Assembly (NCBI RefSeq): GCF_007747445.1
Contig: NZ_CP036425.1
Coordinates: forward strand, 2,588,175-2,652,174
Length of the DNA stretch: 64,000 bases
Direction: 5' to 3'
DNA from: Poriferisphaera corsica
GTDB taxonomy: Bacteria; Planctomycetota; Phycisphaerae; Phycisphaerales; Phycisphaeraceae
The position numbers and the translations under genes are program-made. A model generated the notes under the pieces. That model was not told the origin of the DNA and ran no database searches. It saw nothing but the letters and a program-made list of their open reading frames with translations. Each line of letters starts with the position of its first letter. The stretch's first letter is position 1. Below, piece after piece: positions 55,485-64,000 of the stretch.

Positions 55485-55661
55485 GAATGAAGGTTAAATG
55501 TGTGCCTGGGGACGGGCGATCGAGTGGCGTTAAAGTAAGTTTAATCTGGTATTTAGGGTGATGCCAGCTTACAATTGCGAATAGGATTGAGGGGTGGCGA
55601 GTTGTATACGCAGGGGATGTTAAATTGATTGCAAAAACTGTCAGGCAGGTGTGAATAAAAG

Positions 55662-56051
55662 ATGTTTGTAAAGAGCCCGGAACAAGTAAAAAGTGTTGAG
55701 ATGGATATGCCCGGTGTTAAGGGTGTGACGATGCAGTTGATGATTGGGCGCGAAGATGGAGCACCGAATTTCGCGATGCGTTTATTTACTGTTGAGGCGA
55801 ATGGGCATACGCCGCTACATTCACATAATTATGAACATGAGGTGATGGTGGTGAGTGGTGAGGGGCAAGTGACGGGTGGTGTGGATGGGGGGACGATCCG
55901 GCCGATTAAGGGTGGGGATGTAATTTTCATGCCTGCGAACGAGACACACCAGTTCCGAAATACAGGGAGTGGTGAACTGAAATTTATGTGTTTGGTGCCT
56001 GTGAGTTTTGATTGTGGCAAGGGTGAGTGTGCGGTGACGCCGGGGAGCTGA
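55662..56051 (+). CDS. Cupin-domain protein
   Basis: 129 residues, a single small beta-barrel. Metal-ligand pattern: HTPLHSHNYEHEVMVVSGEG (cupin motif 1, G-x5-H-x-H-x3,4-E) and FMPANETHQFRNTGSG (motif 2, with the final His). It probably binds a divalent metal; activity unknown. It ends CGKGECAVTPGS with two Cys. The ribosome site includes AGGTG about ten nucleotides upstream. Confidence 0.9.
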   Translation: MFVKSPEQVKSVEMDMPGVKGVTMQLMIGREDGAPNFAMRLFTVEANGHTPLHSHNYEHEVMVVSGEGQVTGGVDGGTIRPIKGGDVIFMPANETHQFRNTGSGELKFMCLVPVSFDCGKGECAVTPGS

Positions 56052-56210
56052 GGTGGCGAACTGAATGGGGCAACGGCATACCAGGCGAGGGAAGTTTGGG
56101 GGCTGGAGGAGATGAAAGACTGAGGGTGAGATTGGTTTGCTCTATCTTTTGGATAGAGTGGTTATGCATAGGTATCAGGCAGGTGAGACAATCAAACAGG
56201 AAGGTCGATC

Positions 56211-57317
56211 ATGACGCAAGAGATGCAGCAAACGGCGGAAGCGGGTGTTGAGCAGGAAGTTGTGTTGGACGAAGCGGAGAAGCAGGAAGAGCGGAAGGCG
56301 AGCCGGCCGCTACGGGCGCAGACGTTGTTGGCAGGAGCGGTGGTGATGCTGGTCATCACGCTACTGATCGTTGCGTTTATTAGTGCGGTGGTACTGGATG
56401 GGCGATATGGAATGGATCGTGTGGTTGCGGTGTATACGCCGGGATCCATGGTGTTTATTTATACAGCGATGTTGTTGCCGGCACTTCTGACGGGGGTGAT
56501 TGGGGTGGCGCTTTTGATTATGGGAAGTTTGCGGGCTGGGATCTGGGGAAACGAAGCAAAGCGAATGGCAGAGATGCAGACAGAGATGATGCAGCGTTTG
56601 GATGAGATGAATGATCGATTGTTATTGAGTGAGACGGCGAAGAAAATTGCGTATCGATGGCATGATGTGGATGCACTGCGAAAATCGATCCGTGAGGATA
56701 TCAATGCGAAACGATTTGACGCGGCATTAGCGCTGATTGGTGAGATGAGCGAATCGTATGGTCATGTGGAGGAAAGTGAAAATTTCCGTGATGAGATTCA
56801 TGCGGCAAGGCGTGCTGAGATGGAATCAAAGATCACGGTGGCGATTACGCAGATCGAGAAGGTGCTGGACGAGAATGATTACGAGAAGGCGATGCAGGAT
56901 GCTCGAAGACTGATGCGGCTGTATCCGGAAAGTGAACGAGCGAAGGCAATGCCTGAGCGGGTGGCGGATGCGCGCGATGATTATAAGAATCAGGTTGAGC
57001 GCGAGTTTTTGGTTGCTGCAGGTAAGGATGATGTGAACCGGGCGATGGATTTATTGAAGGTGCTTGATGTGTATTTGACGCCAAGCGAAGCGGAACCGCT
57101 GCGTGAGGTTGCGAGAGGTGTGATTGGAAAGTTAAGAGACAATCTGGGCGTACAATTCAAGATGGCGGTCCATGATGGGGAATGGCGAGCAGCGGTGAAG
57201 GTTGGCGGGCAGCTGGTTGAAGAATTTCCGAATACGCGGATGGCGGCGGAAGTACGTGGTTTGATGGATGAGCTGAAGAAACGCGTGGGGGAGATGGAGA
57301 CGCAAGGGGCGTATTGA
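56211..57317 (+). CDS. Two-helix membrane protein with helical (TPR-like) C-terminal domain
   Basis: 368 residues. An acidic N-terminus is followed by two membrane helices (TLLAGAVVMLVITLLIVAFI at ~40-60 and SMVFIYTAMLLPALLTGVIG at ~75-95), then a ~250-residue charged helical domain with repeating LI/LYPESERA-type helix pairs (FDAALALIGEMSESYGHVEE, YEKAMQDARRLMRLYPESER, AVKVGGQLVEEFPNTRMAAE) resembling tetratricopeptide repeats. It likely scaffolds protein interactions at the inner membrane. Not assigned to a named family. Good Shine-Dalgarno (AGGAAGG) 6 nt upstream; own terminator. Confidence 0.78.
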   Translation: MTQEMQQTAEAGVEQEVVLDEAEKQEERKASRPLRAQTLLAGAVVMLVITLLIVAFISAVVLDGRYGMDRVVAVYTPGSMVFIYTAMLLPALLTGVIGVALLIMGSLRAGIWGNEAKRMAEMQTEMMQRLDEMNDRLLLSETAKKIAYRWHDVDALRKSIREDINAKRFDAALALIGEMSESYGHVEESENFRDEIHAARRAEMESKITVAITQIEKVLDENDYEKAMQDARRLMRLYPESERAKAMPERVADARDDYKNQVEREFLVAAGKDDVNRAMDLLKVLDVYLTPSEAEPLREVARGVIGKLRDNLGVQFKMAVHDGEWRAAVKVGGQLVEEFPNTRMAAEVRGLMDELKKRVGEMETQGAY

Positions 57318-57343
57318 GGGGTTTGATGTGAATTGATAAAAGG

Positions 57344-57373
57344 AAGCCCAGTCTTTTGAGGCTGGGCTTTTTT
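57344..57373 (+). terminator. Rho-independent terminator after the TPR-like gene
   Basis: AAGCCCAGTC (57344-57353) pairs with GGCTGGGCTT region (57360-57369) around TTTTGA, then a T run. Confidence 0.92.
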
Positions 57374-57510
57374 GTATGCGAAATGAAGCTGAGAGGATTT
57401 GACGGGTGGAGAGGAATGGGGGATTATCAGTGGTATCGAGGGGGAAATAAAAAGAAGCCTGTGTCGCTATGGGCTGAAAAATGGTTTTGGTTTGAAAGAG
57501 GAAGAATCAG

Positions 57511-58536
57511 ATGTCGAGCAAGTATCCGGTCGTATTGATTGCTGGTGACGGTATTGGGCCAGAGGTTTCTGATGCAGTGGTTGAGGTCCTGAAGGCGGCG
57601 GGAGCGCCGTTGGAATGGATTTCGTGTGATGCTGGCTTGGCGGCATTGGGCAAAGGTAAGGATGTGATGCCGGAAGAAACGCTGGATGCGGTGAAGAAGC
57701 ATCATGTGGCGCTAAAGGGGCCATGTACAACGCCGGTTGGGAAGGGTTTCACATCGGTGAACGTGCAATTGAGAAAGAAGCTGAATTTGTTTGCTGCGAT
57801 TCGGCCGGTGCGGTCGCTGGACGGTGTGCCTACACGTTATGAAGATGTGGATTTGGTGATCGTGCGTGAAAACACGGAAGGGTTGTATTCGGGTGTTGAG
57901 AATCGAATCACATCAAATGTTGTGACGACACTGAAAATTGCAACGGTTGAAGGAACTGAACGGATTGCGAAGCGTGCATTTGAGTATGTGCAGAAGCGTG
58001 GCCGCAAGAAACTGACGGTGTTCCATAAAGCGAACATTATGAAGATGTCGGATGGTTTGTTCTTGGATTCTGTGGCTAAGTTGCACAAGGATTTTTCAGA
58101 TGTGCCATACGACACACAGATTATTGATGCGGGCTGCATGAAGCTGGTACAGGACCCGACGAAGTTCGATGTGCTTCTGATGGAAAATTTTTATGGTGAC
58201 GTTGTGAGTGACCTGGCTGCGGGTTTGGTGGGCGGCCTAGGCGTCGTGCCGGGCTCGAATATTGGGTTTGAAGATGCGGTGTTTGAGGCGGTTCATGGCT
58301 CGGCACCGGATATTGCAGGCAAAGGGATTGCGAATCCATTGGCGCTACTGATGTCGAGTGTGATGATGCTGAATCATATGTATGAGAAATACGGTGACAA
58401 GCAGATACACGCGGCAGCGGAATCGATCAAAGCGGCGTATAACAAAGCGTTGTCGGATGGCGAAAAAACTGGGGACTTGGGCGGTTCGCTAGGGACGCAG
58501 GAATTTGCGAAAGCAGTGATCAGTCGCCTGTCATAA
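57511..58536 (+). CDS. NAD-dependent isocitrate dehydrogenase-type decarboxylating dehydrogenase
   Basis: 341 residues of the isocitrate/isopropylmalate dehydrogenase family. Motifs: VLIAGDGIGPEVSDAVVEVL, GPCTTPVGKGFTSVNVQLRK (substrate Ser/Asn), IRPVRSLDGVPTRY, IVRENTEGLYSGVENR, FHKANIMKMSDGLFLD (catalytic Lys), and LMENFYGDVVSDLAAGLVGG with the metal-binding Asp. VFEAVHGSAPDIAGKGIANP is the cofactor loop, consistent with NAD. The TSVNVQLRK substrate segment favours isocitrate over isopropylmalate. A TCA-cycle enzyme making 2-oxoglutarate. Good ribosome site (GAGGAA). Confidence 0.92.
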   Translation: MSSKYPVVLIAGDGIGPEVSDAVVEVLKAAGAPLEWISCDAGLAALGKGKDVMPEETLDAVKKHHVALKGPCTTPVGKGFTSVNVQLRKKLNLFAAIRPVRSLDGVPTRYEDVDLVIVRENTEGLYSGVENRITSNVVTTLKIATVEGTERIAKRAFEYVQKRGRKKLTVFHKANIMKMSDGLFLDSVAKLHKDFSDVPYDTQIIDAGCMKLVQDPTKFDVLLMENFYGDVVSDLAAGLVGGLGVVPGSNIGFEDAVFEAVHGSAPDIAGKGIANPLALLMSSVMMLNHMYEKYGDKQIHAAAESIKAAYNKALSDGEKTGDLGGSLGTQEFAKAVISRLS

Positions 58537-58572
58537 AAACCGAGACAACTGAGTTCGAATGCAATACAATTG

Positions 58573-58601
58573 CGGGTATCACAAACGTGATGCCCGTTTT
58601 T
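58573..58601 (+). terminator. Rho-independent terminator after the isocitrate dehydrogenase gene
   Basis: CGGGTATCAC with GTGATGCCCG (58573-58582 and 58587-58596, one wobble), loop AAAC, followed by TTTTT. Confidence 0.92.
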
Positions 58602-58651
58602 CATAAGTATTGTGTTGCCGTTATATAACTCATGATTAGATAGAGGTTATT

Positions 58652-59521
58652 ATGCCTGAGGTTTTGGAGTGGACGTTGGAGGGGGCCGATGGCGAAGTGA
58701 TTATTGGGAATACACATTTGCCCATGACGGATGAGCCGCTGGGGGTATTAATTTTGTGCCACGGGTTTAAGGGGTACAAGGATTATGGGTTCATGCCACG
58801 GCTTGCGATGGAAGGGGCAGAGACGGGGTTTGTGGTACATCGATTTAATTTTTCTCATTCGGGAATGACGAACAAGATTGAAACGTTTGAACGAGCGGAT
58901 CTTTTTGAGAAAGATACGTGGGGCAAGCAGATTGATGATTTAAAAACGGTCATAGGCGCGGTCGAATGCGGGGATTTGGAAGGGATGGGATTGCCGCTGG
59001 TTGTATTTGGGCATAGCCGCGGGGGCATGACTGCAACACTCACGGTATCTGAAATACTAAATGAAGATGTGGATGAGCTGGGACGATCTATTTGCGGATT
59101 GATTACAGGTGCGGCCCCATCATATGCATGTTTTTTGAGTGTGGGCGAATTGGAAGAGATTCGGACGAATGGCAAAGTTTTGTCGCCGTCTGGGCGAACT
59201 GGAGAAGACTTGTATGTGGGGTTAGGCTGGCTAGAAGAAATTGAGGCTGAAGCAAAGCGGTTTGATCCGATACGAGCGATGCGGAAGATGCGTTGCCCGG
59301 TGTGTATTTTGCATGGAACGGAAGACAACACTGTGCCGATGAAGTGTGCGCATGAGTTGGCTGATGGCGCGGGCGAACGAGCGATGCGGGTGATCATTCC
59401 GAAAGCAGATCATGTTTTCTGCAGCCCAAATCCTCTGGGTGAAAATGATGCGATTCCTGCCATCACACATACGTTTATTTCGGATGTCGTGAAGTTTGCG
59501 GAAAACTGCGTCAGAGGCTGA
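58652..59521 (+). CDS. Alpha/beta-hydrolase (DLH/peptidase S9-like)
   Basis: 289 residues. Strand-turn-helix with oxyanion motif LCHGFKGYKDYG, nucleophile elbow VVFGHSRGGMTA (Ser in GHSRG), acid HGTEDNTVPM and His in PKADHVF, giving a complete Ser-Asp-His triad. No signal peptide, so cytoplasmic. The family covers esterases and acyl-peptidases; the substrate is unknown. Ribosome site AGAGG five nucleotides upstream. Confidence 0.9.
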   Translation: MPEVLEWTLEGADGEVIIGNTHLPMTDEPLGVLILCHGFKGYKDYGFMPRLAMEGAETGFVVHRFNFSHSGMTNKIETFERADLFEKDTWGKQIDDLKTVIGAVECGDLEGMGLPLVVFGHSRGGMTATLTVSEILNEDVDELGRSICGLITGAAPSYACFLSVGELEEIRTNGKVLSPSGRTGEDLYVGLGWLEEIEAEAKRFDPIRAMRKMRCPVCILHGTEDNTVPMKCAHELADGAGERAMRVIIPKADHVFCSPNPLGENDAIPAITHTFISDVVKFAENCVRG

Positions 59522-59526
59522 TTGGG

Positions 59527-60969
59527 TTACGGGCGAGAGATGGTGCCGAGATCGATGACGATTCCGTTTGGTTGGTAGTAATCAACATTGAGTGTATTGG
59601 TGGAGATGAAGGTGAAGACGACCGCGTGGGTGCCAAGACGATCAGCGAAGTTCTGATCTCCCTTCCCAGGTGCAGCGAACTGATGATTTTTATGCTTTTG
59701 TGCGTGGAAATGATAGTGAGCGAGGCCGGTGTACATGGATTTTATTAGTTGGTTGGATGCGTAAAATTTACGGTCGTGAGCGCGGATTTCGGGCGGAAAA
59801 GGTTGAGCTATGAATTGATTGGATTCATTCCATGTGAGCACGCCGCCGAGTTCGGTGGTGGTGTCTTTAATATCTCGATCGGCTTGCTCAAAAAGTAATT
59901 GCAGGACTGCTGGCGATTGAACAGCTTCGATGATGTTTTGAATAATCAGAAGGTCGGCTGGCGATAGTTGATCGGCTTGTTGACTGAATGATTCTTCAGC
60001 TTGATGCGGGTGATCGGTACGGAGATAAGGGGTTTGTTTGCTGAGATATTTGCGGATGGATTTGGCTGTGGGATTTATTTTTTCCGATCTCTTATGACGA
60101 ATGGCTACAGGTAGATGGCGGATGTGAAGTGTGCTTTGCCAATATGGGTCGGTGGGCGCAAGATCTGAAAAAGAATCTGGTGAGCCGAGCGGGGTTTGAT
60201 TATGGAGCAGGTAATTGATCCAGAGTAGACCTTCACGGGTAGTCGGAAGCTGCGTGAGTGATTGCTTAGCGGTATAGAGGTCTTGTGAGATTTGAGAATT
60301 CCGATCGGCGGCTGCGAGCGCGGCGTACAGATCGGATTGAGGCATGATACGGGTGAGTACGAGCCAAGCTGCGATCTGGTGACGTTTGGTGGTGAGCATG
60401 GCGGATTGAGGGCGGTTGGTCGGGGGTGTGCCGTGGTAGTTGCCAGTCAATATTTTGAGAAGTGTTTGTCGGGGAGTTTGAGTTGGGTTGAGGATTTGTA
60501 TGAAGTCACGCTCAGGACGATCTGAGTCGGTGTAAAGAGTTGAGGTGCGAGCCCATGAGTGTACGGCGGCGATGGTGAATGATTGCCAGCGGTTTTGCTT
60601 GGCGAGATCCAGAAGATAAATAATCATGTTCCACTGATCGACGAGCGTGATGAGATCGTTGGCGGATTCGAGAAAGGCGTACTGGTTTTCTGCGATGAGT
60701 AGCTCAGTCGCTCGCTGCCTGAGCGGAAGTGGGTGAGAATCATTCCATACGAGGCCGTGGAGGGATTTGAGATAACGCTTGCTTTGAGGGTCGGAAAGCG
60801 GCGCGTCTTGTTGCTGTTGCTGGATTTGGTTGAGTGCTCGGATGCGTGAAGAGCTGGATCGTGAAGGATCGAGCATTGCGGCAATGGGGTCTTTGTGTGG
60901 CTGAGAGGCGCAGCCGATAAGTATGATCGGGACGAGTGCGAGTTGAATGATATTGCGTATGGCTGTCAT
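59527..60969 (-). CDS. Hypothetical lipoprotein
   Basis: 480 residues. The lipobox LIGCAS (Cys20) follows LALVPIILIG, giving a signal peptidase II site. The rest is helical (DPSRSSSSRIRALNQIQQQQ, HEAT- or TPR-like runs such as LPLRQRATELLIAENQYAF), with no enzyme motif. A C-terminal segment (KFYASNQLIKSMYTGLAHYH) is followed by a beta region (HAVVFTFISTNTLNVDYYQP). Function unknown; probably envelope-associated. Located after a terminator of the upstream gene. Confidence 0.75.
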   Translation of the reverse strand: MTAIRNIIQLALVPIILIGCASQPHKDPIAAMLDPSRSSSSRIRALNQIQQQQQDAPLSDPQSKRYLKSLHGLVWNDSHPLPLRQRATELLIAENQYAFLESANDLITLVDQWNMIIYLLDLAKQNRWQSFTIAAVHSWARTSTLYTDSDRPERDFIQILNPTQTPRQTLLKILTGNYHGTPPTNRPQSAMLTTKRHQIAAWLVLTRIMPQSDLYAALAAADRNSQISQDLYTAKQSLTQLPTTREGLLWINYLLHNQTPLGSPDSFSDLAPTDPYWQSTLHIRHLPVAIRHKRSEKINPTAKSIRKYLSKQTPYLRTDHPHQAEESFSQQADQLSPADLLIIQNIIEAVQSPAVLQLLFEQADRDIKDTTTELGGVLTWNESNQFIAQPFPPEIRAHDRKFYASNQLIKSMYTGLAHYHFHAQKHKNHQFAAPGKGDQNFADRLGTHAVVFTFISTNTLNVDYYQPNGIVIDLGTISRP

Positions 60970-61003
60970 GCGATAGTGTATAGAGATGGTGTGCTAAAAA
61001 AAC

Positions 61004-61036
61004 AAAAAACCCATGCTACCAGATCGGCAGCATGGG
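61004..61036 (-). terminator. Terminator of the membrane-anchored hypothetical gene
   Basis: On the minus strand, CCCCATGCTGCC pairs with GGTAGCATGGG, followed by UUUUUUG. It lies ~45 nt after the stop of the gene at 61077-61625. Confidence 0.85.
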
Positions 61037-61076
61037 GTCATGATCTTTTAGATTCGTTGGGAAATGCGTTTCAGGT

Positions 61077-61625
61077 TTAGCGTGGTACGCACTGTTTGGC
61101 ACGTTCGCCAGCACATTGCTGTGTGGCCTGGCTAACAACCTGGTAGCCGCCGGGGCTGTTTGCACCGACCCATTTAGTTGCAGTGACGTTGCCGTACTGC
61201 ATGCCACCTTGCATGATTTGCATTTCGATCATCATTGGGTCTGCACCTGAAGCTCTAGCTTTTTCAAGCTTCGCTTTCATTTTGGGGTGAAGACGTTCGG
61301 TGTAGGCGAGGAAAGCGCCTTCGGTTTTAATGGTGTCGGCGTTTAATTCGGCGTAATCGTCGGCACACTCGTTACAGGAGTAGATGTAAGCACGAACGCC
61401 ATCTTTCCCTGAAGGTGCTTTAATGGGAGCCATTTCACCCGCACCAGCACGGTAAATCATGCCAGAGCCCGTATCGAGGAAGTACGCTTCTCGCGTGCCA
61501 CCACTGGCAGCACCGCCGAAGATCCCCATCTGCATGGCGATGACTAGTCCGGCGACAACGAGTACAGCGACAGCAACAATTGCTGCGCCATTAGGATTCT
61601 GATCAATTTTTTCACGCAAACCCAT
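61077..61625 (-). CDS. Membrane-anchored hypothetical protein
   Basis: 182 residues. MGLREKIDQNPNGAAIVAVA begins an N-terminal membrane helix (AIVAVAVLVVAGLVIAMQMG), followed by a soluble domain with YFLDTGSGMIYRAGAGEMAP, a C-x2-C pair in IYSCNECADDY and two further Cys near the end (QQCAGERAKQCVPR), suggesting disulfides or metal. I know this N-terminal style from planctomycete conserved proteins but not a function. Clear ribosome site (AAAGGA) upstream and its own terminator. Confidence 0.7.
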   Translation of the reverse strand: MGLREKIDQNPNGAAIVAVAVLVVAGLVIAMQMGIFGGAASGGTREAYFLDTGSGMIYRAGAGEMAPIKAPSGKDGVRAYIYSCNECADDYAELNADTIKTEGAFLAYTERLHPKMKAKLEKARASGADPMMIEMQIMQGGMQYGNVTATKWVGANSPGGYQVVSQATQQCAGERAKQCVPR

Positions 61626-61912
61626 ACGATGGATCCTTTCGGGAGGATAAGCCTTTTGATAGAGGCGTCATTGATGATGGAATGAAATAAATACGAGCGT
61701 TTTACATGAAGTCATGATTAAGAAGCTGAAACTGAGCCACAATGCTCAAAGAGTAGAAATAGCTTCAAAATGAAGAAACTTTGGTTGAACAAAACCGAAG
61801 CGTATTCACGCAAGTTGCTCTAATAGCAGTATCTTAACAATCGTCGCTTTTTTCCACAACCGAAAAAGAGCGAAAGTTGTCTGATGAATTTGGCTCAGTT
61901 TTAGTTGATCAC

Positions 61913-63025
61913 TCAATCGAGCTGCATTTGGTAGGCAAGTCGCACTTGGGACATCTCGGTGACCCATGACCGAACACGATCTGAATCCATCGTGGGGAGA
62001 TTCTGAGAGGATGCACCGAGTACCGAGAGCAGGCCAGCTTTGGGGGCGGTCATCTGAGTCACGTGAGGCTTGATTGTGCTGGGTATCTGAGCTTGTGTAG
62101 CGGCAACCTCGATAGCACGGTCCAGATAGCCGATTTCATCGACGAGGCCGTTTTCGAGGGCTTCAGTGGCGGTGTAAACCTTGCCTGTGGCGAGCTCACG
62201 AACTTGTTCTTCGGTTAGTGTGCGAGTTTTGCCATCAAAAGTGATGGATTTGCGGCCTTCATAAACGACGCTGACGAATTGCTCGTAGGCGTTGTCGAGG
62301 ATGTGTGTGATGAATTCGTAGTCTTTAGGTGTCCATTCACGGAACATGGAAAGCTCATCTTTGTCGACAGAATCGGTTGATGTGACGATTTTGGGTGTGA
62401 CTCCGATTTTGGTCATGAGGCCGTCGACGGTGAAAGCTTGGGCGATGACCCCGATGGAGCCGGTGAGACCGGTACGCTCGATGACGATGGCATCGGCGGG
62501 TGCAGAGACGTAATAAGCACCTGAGGCGGCAACGCCTGCAAAGGAGGCGATAATGGGGATTTTGTGTTCTTCTTTAAATTTTGCGATTTGATGCCAAATT
62601 TGGTCTGAAGCGTTGACGTATCCGCCGCCTGAGTTGACGCGTAGCACGATGGCTTTGGGTTTGTCTTTGGCGAGTTGTTCGAGTGATTTTCGAACGAAAT
62701 CGTACATGTCGTAATCAACAGTGCCTGAGATGGGGAGAATGACGATACGGTTGCTTTGTGAGCCTTCCAGGTAAAGTTTTTCGTATGGGCCTGATTGAAT
62801 GGACGCATAGATAATCCAGCCCATGTAGAAGTTGAGGAATATGGAAAAGATGAGGAGTGATTTAACGATGCGGTTGATGAATTTGCCGCCCTCTTTGGGG
62901 GGCTGAATGATCACTTGTGGGATGTTTGATGGCGGCGTCGGAGGTGTGTTTGTACCCAGACCTGAGATGGGTGGGCGTGAGGATGGCTGGTCGCCTGCTG
63001 GGGGGGGTGTGGGATTATTGGTCAT
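61913..63025 (-). CDS. sppA: Signal peptide peptidase SppA (S49 serine protease)
   Basis: 370 residues. A Pro-rich N-terminus, one membrane helix (IVKSLLIFSIFLNFYMGWII) at ~50-70, then an S49 domain: AIVLRVNSGGGYVNASDQIW, SFAGVAASGAYYVSAPADAI with the catalytic Ser, TGLTGSIGVIAQAFTVDG, the Lys-containing STDSVDKDELSM, and GKVYTATEALENGLVDEIGY. This is the short (single protease domain, B. subtilis-like) type, which cleaves leftover signal peptides in the membrane. AGGAG lies about ten nucleotides upstream. Divergent from larC. Confidence 0.93.
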   Translation of the reverse strand: MTNNPTPPPAGDQPSSRPPISGLGTNTPPTPPSNIPQVIIQPPKEGGKFINRIVKSLLIFSIFLNFYMGWIIYASIQSGPYEKLYLEGSQSNRIVILPISGTVDYDMYDFVRKSLEQLAKDKPKAIVLRVNSGGGYVNASDQIWHQIAKFKEEHKIPIIASFAGVAASGAYYVSAPADAIVIERTGLTGSIGVIAQAFTVDGLMTKIGVTPKIVTSTDSVDKDELSMFREWTPKDYEFITHILDNAYEQFVSVVYEGRKSITFDGKTRTLTEEQVRELATGKVYTATEALENGLVDEIGYLDRAIEVAATQAQIPSTIKPHVTQMTAPKAGLLSVLGASSQNLPTMDSDRVRSWVTEMSQVRLAYQMQLD

Positions 63026-63155
63026 CGTGAAATGCTCCTGATGAATGAAGTTTCGCGGGAAGGCCGTCTGTGCGCTGTGGAGATGGAAGGAATGTGATCA
63101 TTCGCGGTCCGAAAATCTCTGCAAAAAACGGCTCTGGTAGGTATCATCGTCCAAT

Positions 63156-63956
63156 ATGAGCAGACATCTACACATTGACGCGTTTTCGGGCATTGCTGGT
63201 GATATGTTTTTAGGAGCATTGATTGATTTGGGTGTGGACGCAGGGGAAATTGAGCAAAGCCTGCGCCAATTACCGGTTGAAAAAGAATGGGAACTGAGTG
63301 TAAAACGTGTATCTCGCCATGGCATTGGGGCGATTGATCTCAAGGTGCTGACGGGTGAGAACAAGCACTCACATCATCATGATGAACAGGGTCATCACCA
63401 CCATCATCACACAAATTATCATGACATCATGCATATGATCGATCACCTCGATACAACCGAGCGAGGAAAAGACAAGGCGAGGCGAGTCGTGACACTTTTG
63501 GGTGAATCTGAGGCGCGCGTACATGAAACGACGCTGGATAAGATTCATTTTCATGAGGTGGGCGCAGTCGATTCAATCGTCGATATGCTTGGCAGTGTTG
63601 TTGCGTTAGAGTTGCTGGGAGTTGATAGTTTATCATGCGGCGTTTTGCCGATGTCACGTGGTTTTGTGAAATGTGATCATGGTGTGATGCCTGTACCTGC
63701 ACCAGCGACGGCTTATTTACTAGAGGGATTGGCGACGATTGGAGTAGATCGAAAAGGTGAACTGGTTACGCCAACAGGCGCAGCTCTGGTCAAAGGACTG
63801 TGCGAAGAATTTGGGGCGCAGCCTGGGATGATGATTGATGGTGTTGGGTATGGCGCGGGCGATCGTGAAGATCCTGAGATACCCAATCTTTTGCGTTTAT
63901 TTGTTGGAGAGCGAGTGGGCGCAAAGCGATTAATGCCAACGATCGAATCCGCATAA
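63156..63956 (+). CDS. larC: LarC family nickel insertion protein (N-terminal domain length)
   Basis: 266 residues. LarC inserts nickel into the pincer cofactor of lactate racemase. Seen: HIDAFSGIAGDMFLGALIDL, a His-rich run (HHHDEQGHHHHHHTNYHDIM), EARVHETTLDKIHFHEVGAV and DSIVDMLGSVVALELL, VPAPATAYLL, GELVTPTGAALVKGL, and GYGAGDREDPEIPNLLRLFV. It ends shortly after the usual NLLRLFVGE element; full-length LarC proteins are ~400 residues with a second half starting with an ETNIDD motif. That half is not in this frame; it could be a separate gene downstream, lie in another frame (LarC1/C2 are split by frameshift in lactobacilli), or be absent. The window ends 44 nt on; an ATG at 63973 might begin another gene. 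Confidence 0.88.
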   Translation: MSRHLHIDAFSGIAGDMFLGALIDLGVDAGEIEQSLRQLPVEKEWELSVKRVSRHGIGAIDLKVLTGENKHSHHHDEQGHHHHHHTNYHDIMHMIDHLDTTERGKDKARRVVTLLGESEARVHETTLDKIHFHEVGAVDSIVDMLGSVVALELLGVDSLSCGVLPMSRGFVKCDHGVMPVPAPATAYLLEGLATIGVDRKGELVTPTGAALVKGLCEEFGAQPGMMIDGVGYGAGDREDPEIPNLLRLFVGERVGAKRLMPTIESA

Positions 63957-64000
63957 GAAACGGGCAAACTGATGAAAACGAGTTATGTGGTTCCAATGAT

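Noticed and set aside
63944..64000. Programmed -1 frameshift continuing LarC
   Set aside because: The -1 frame is open, but its 19 codons show no LarC motif and I see no slippery heptamer.

Overview
The window reads as a chromosomal segment of a Planctomycetota bacterium, most likely class Phycisphaerae. This is inferred from gene content, not from a marker gene. The pointers are a PEP-CTERM-sorted beta-helix protein, a membrane protein with the YNLRGL...CPECG zinc ribbon common in planctomycetes, several lineage-type hypotheticals, an archaeal/eukaryotic-type prolyl-tRNA synthetase and moderate GC. I see no insertion sequence, integrase, prophage or CRISPR array. Most genes are housekeeping or envelope functions, with a few long, unusual surface proteins.

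Layout. 1-4920: the tail of a probable MFS transporter, a photolyase, a DUF547 secreted protein and uvrB (a DNA-damage corner). 4892-7654 (minus): a three-gene envelope-polysaccharide operon of GT2 glycosyltransferase, polysaccharide deacetylase and GT87-like membrane glycosyltransferase. 7781-11346: a GH2 beta-mannosidase divergent from an AraC/ChbR-like regulator. 11359-16801: an AAC(3)-family acetyltransferase, the coupled DUF2868 membrane protein/DUF3482 GTPase pair and a GT39-like membrane glycosyltransferase. 17301-18836: a glutamate-synthase-like FMN protein with an N-terminal Cys cluster and a strong terminator. 19495-26385: a giant SpvB/FG-GAP/RHS protein. 26825-27204 (minus): tmRNA. 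27281-31367 (minus): a GH13 alpha-amylase, carboxypeptidase Taq and ferritin. 31507-32031: a Nudix hydrolase.

32178-35012 holds the most interesting system. An ECF-like sigma factor gene is preceded by a perfect 10-bp inverted repeat. It is translationally coupled (ATGA overlaps) to a single-pass membrane protein in the anti-sigma position and then to a small secreted protein. A second secreted protein downstream carries a Met/Asp/His-rich segment and shares an unnamed C-terminal domain of about 90 residues with the first. A cell-surface or metal-stress sensing circuit is a reasonable hypothesis.

35098-41445: class II fructose-bisphosphate aldolase (minus), argJ, and hydantoinase/oxoprolinase A and B subunits overlapping by TTGA. 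41547-41620: a tRNA with a UAA (Leu) anticodon but a short class I variable loop. 42316-46404: the large PEP-CTERM beta-helix protein. 46598-50511: proS, tRNA-Ala(GGC) on minus, a coiled-coil zinc-ribbon protein and an RNase HI with a Cys-rich C-terminal extension. 50926-57317: membrane and envelope hypotheticals, a GT-A-like protein, an LPG-synthase-like flippase-type membrane protein, a cupin and a TPR-like membrane protein. 57511-63956: NAD-type isocitrate dehydrogenase, an alpha/beta hydrolase, a lipoprotein, a membrane-anchored hypothetical, SppA, and LarC (N-terminal part).

Many genes are closed by clear hairpin-plus-U-run terminators, which gives good transcription-unit boundaries. Start codons were moved inward from the longest open frame wherever a Shine-Dalgarno, signal peptide or family N-terminus argued for it; these choices are noted per entry.
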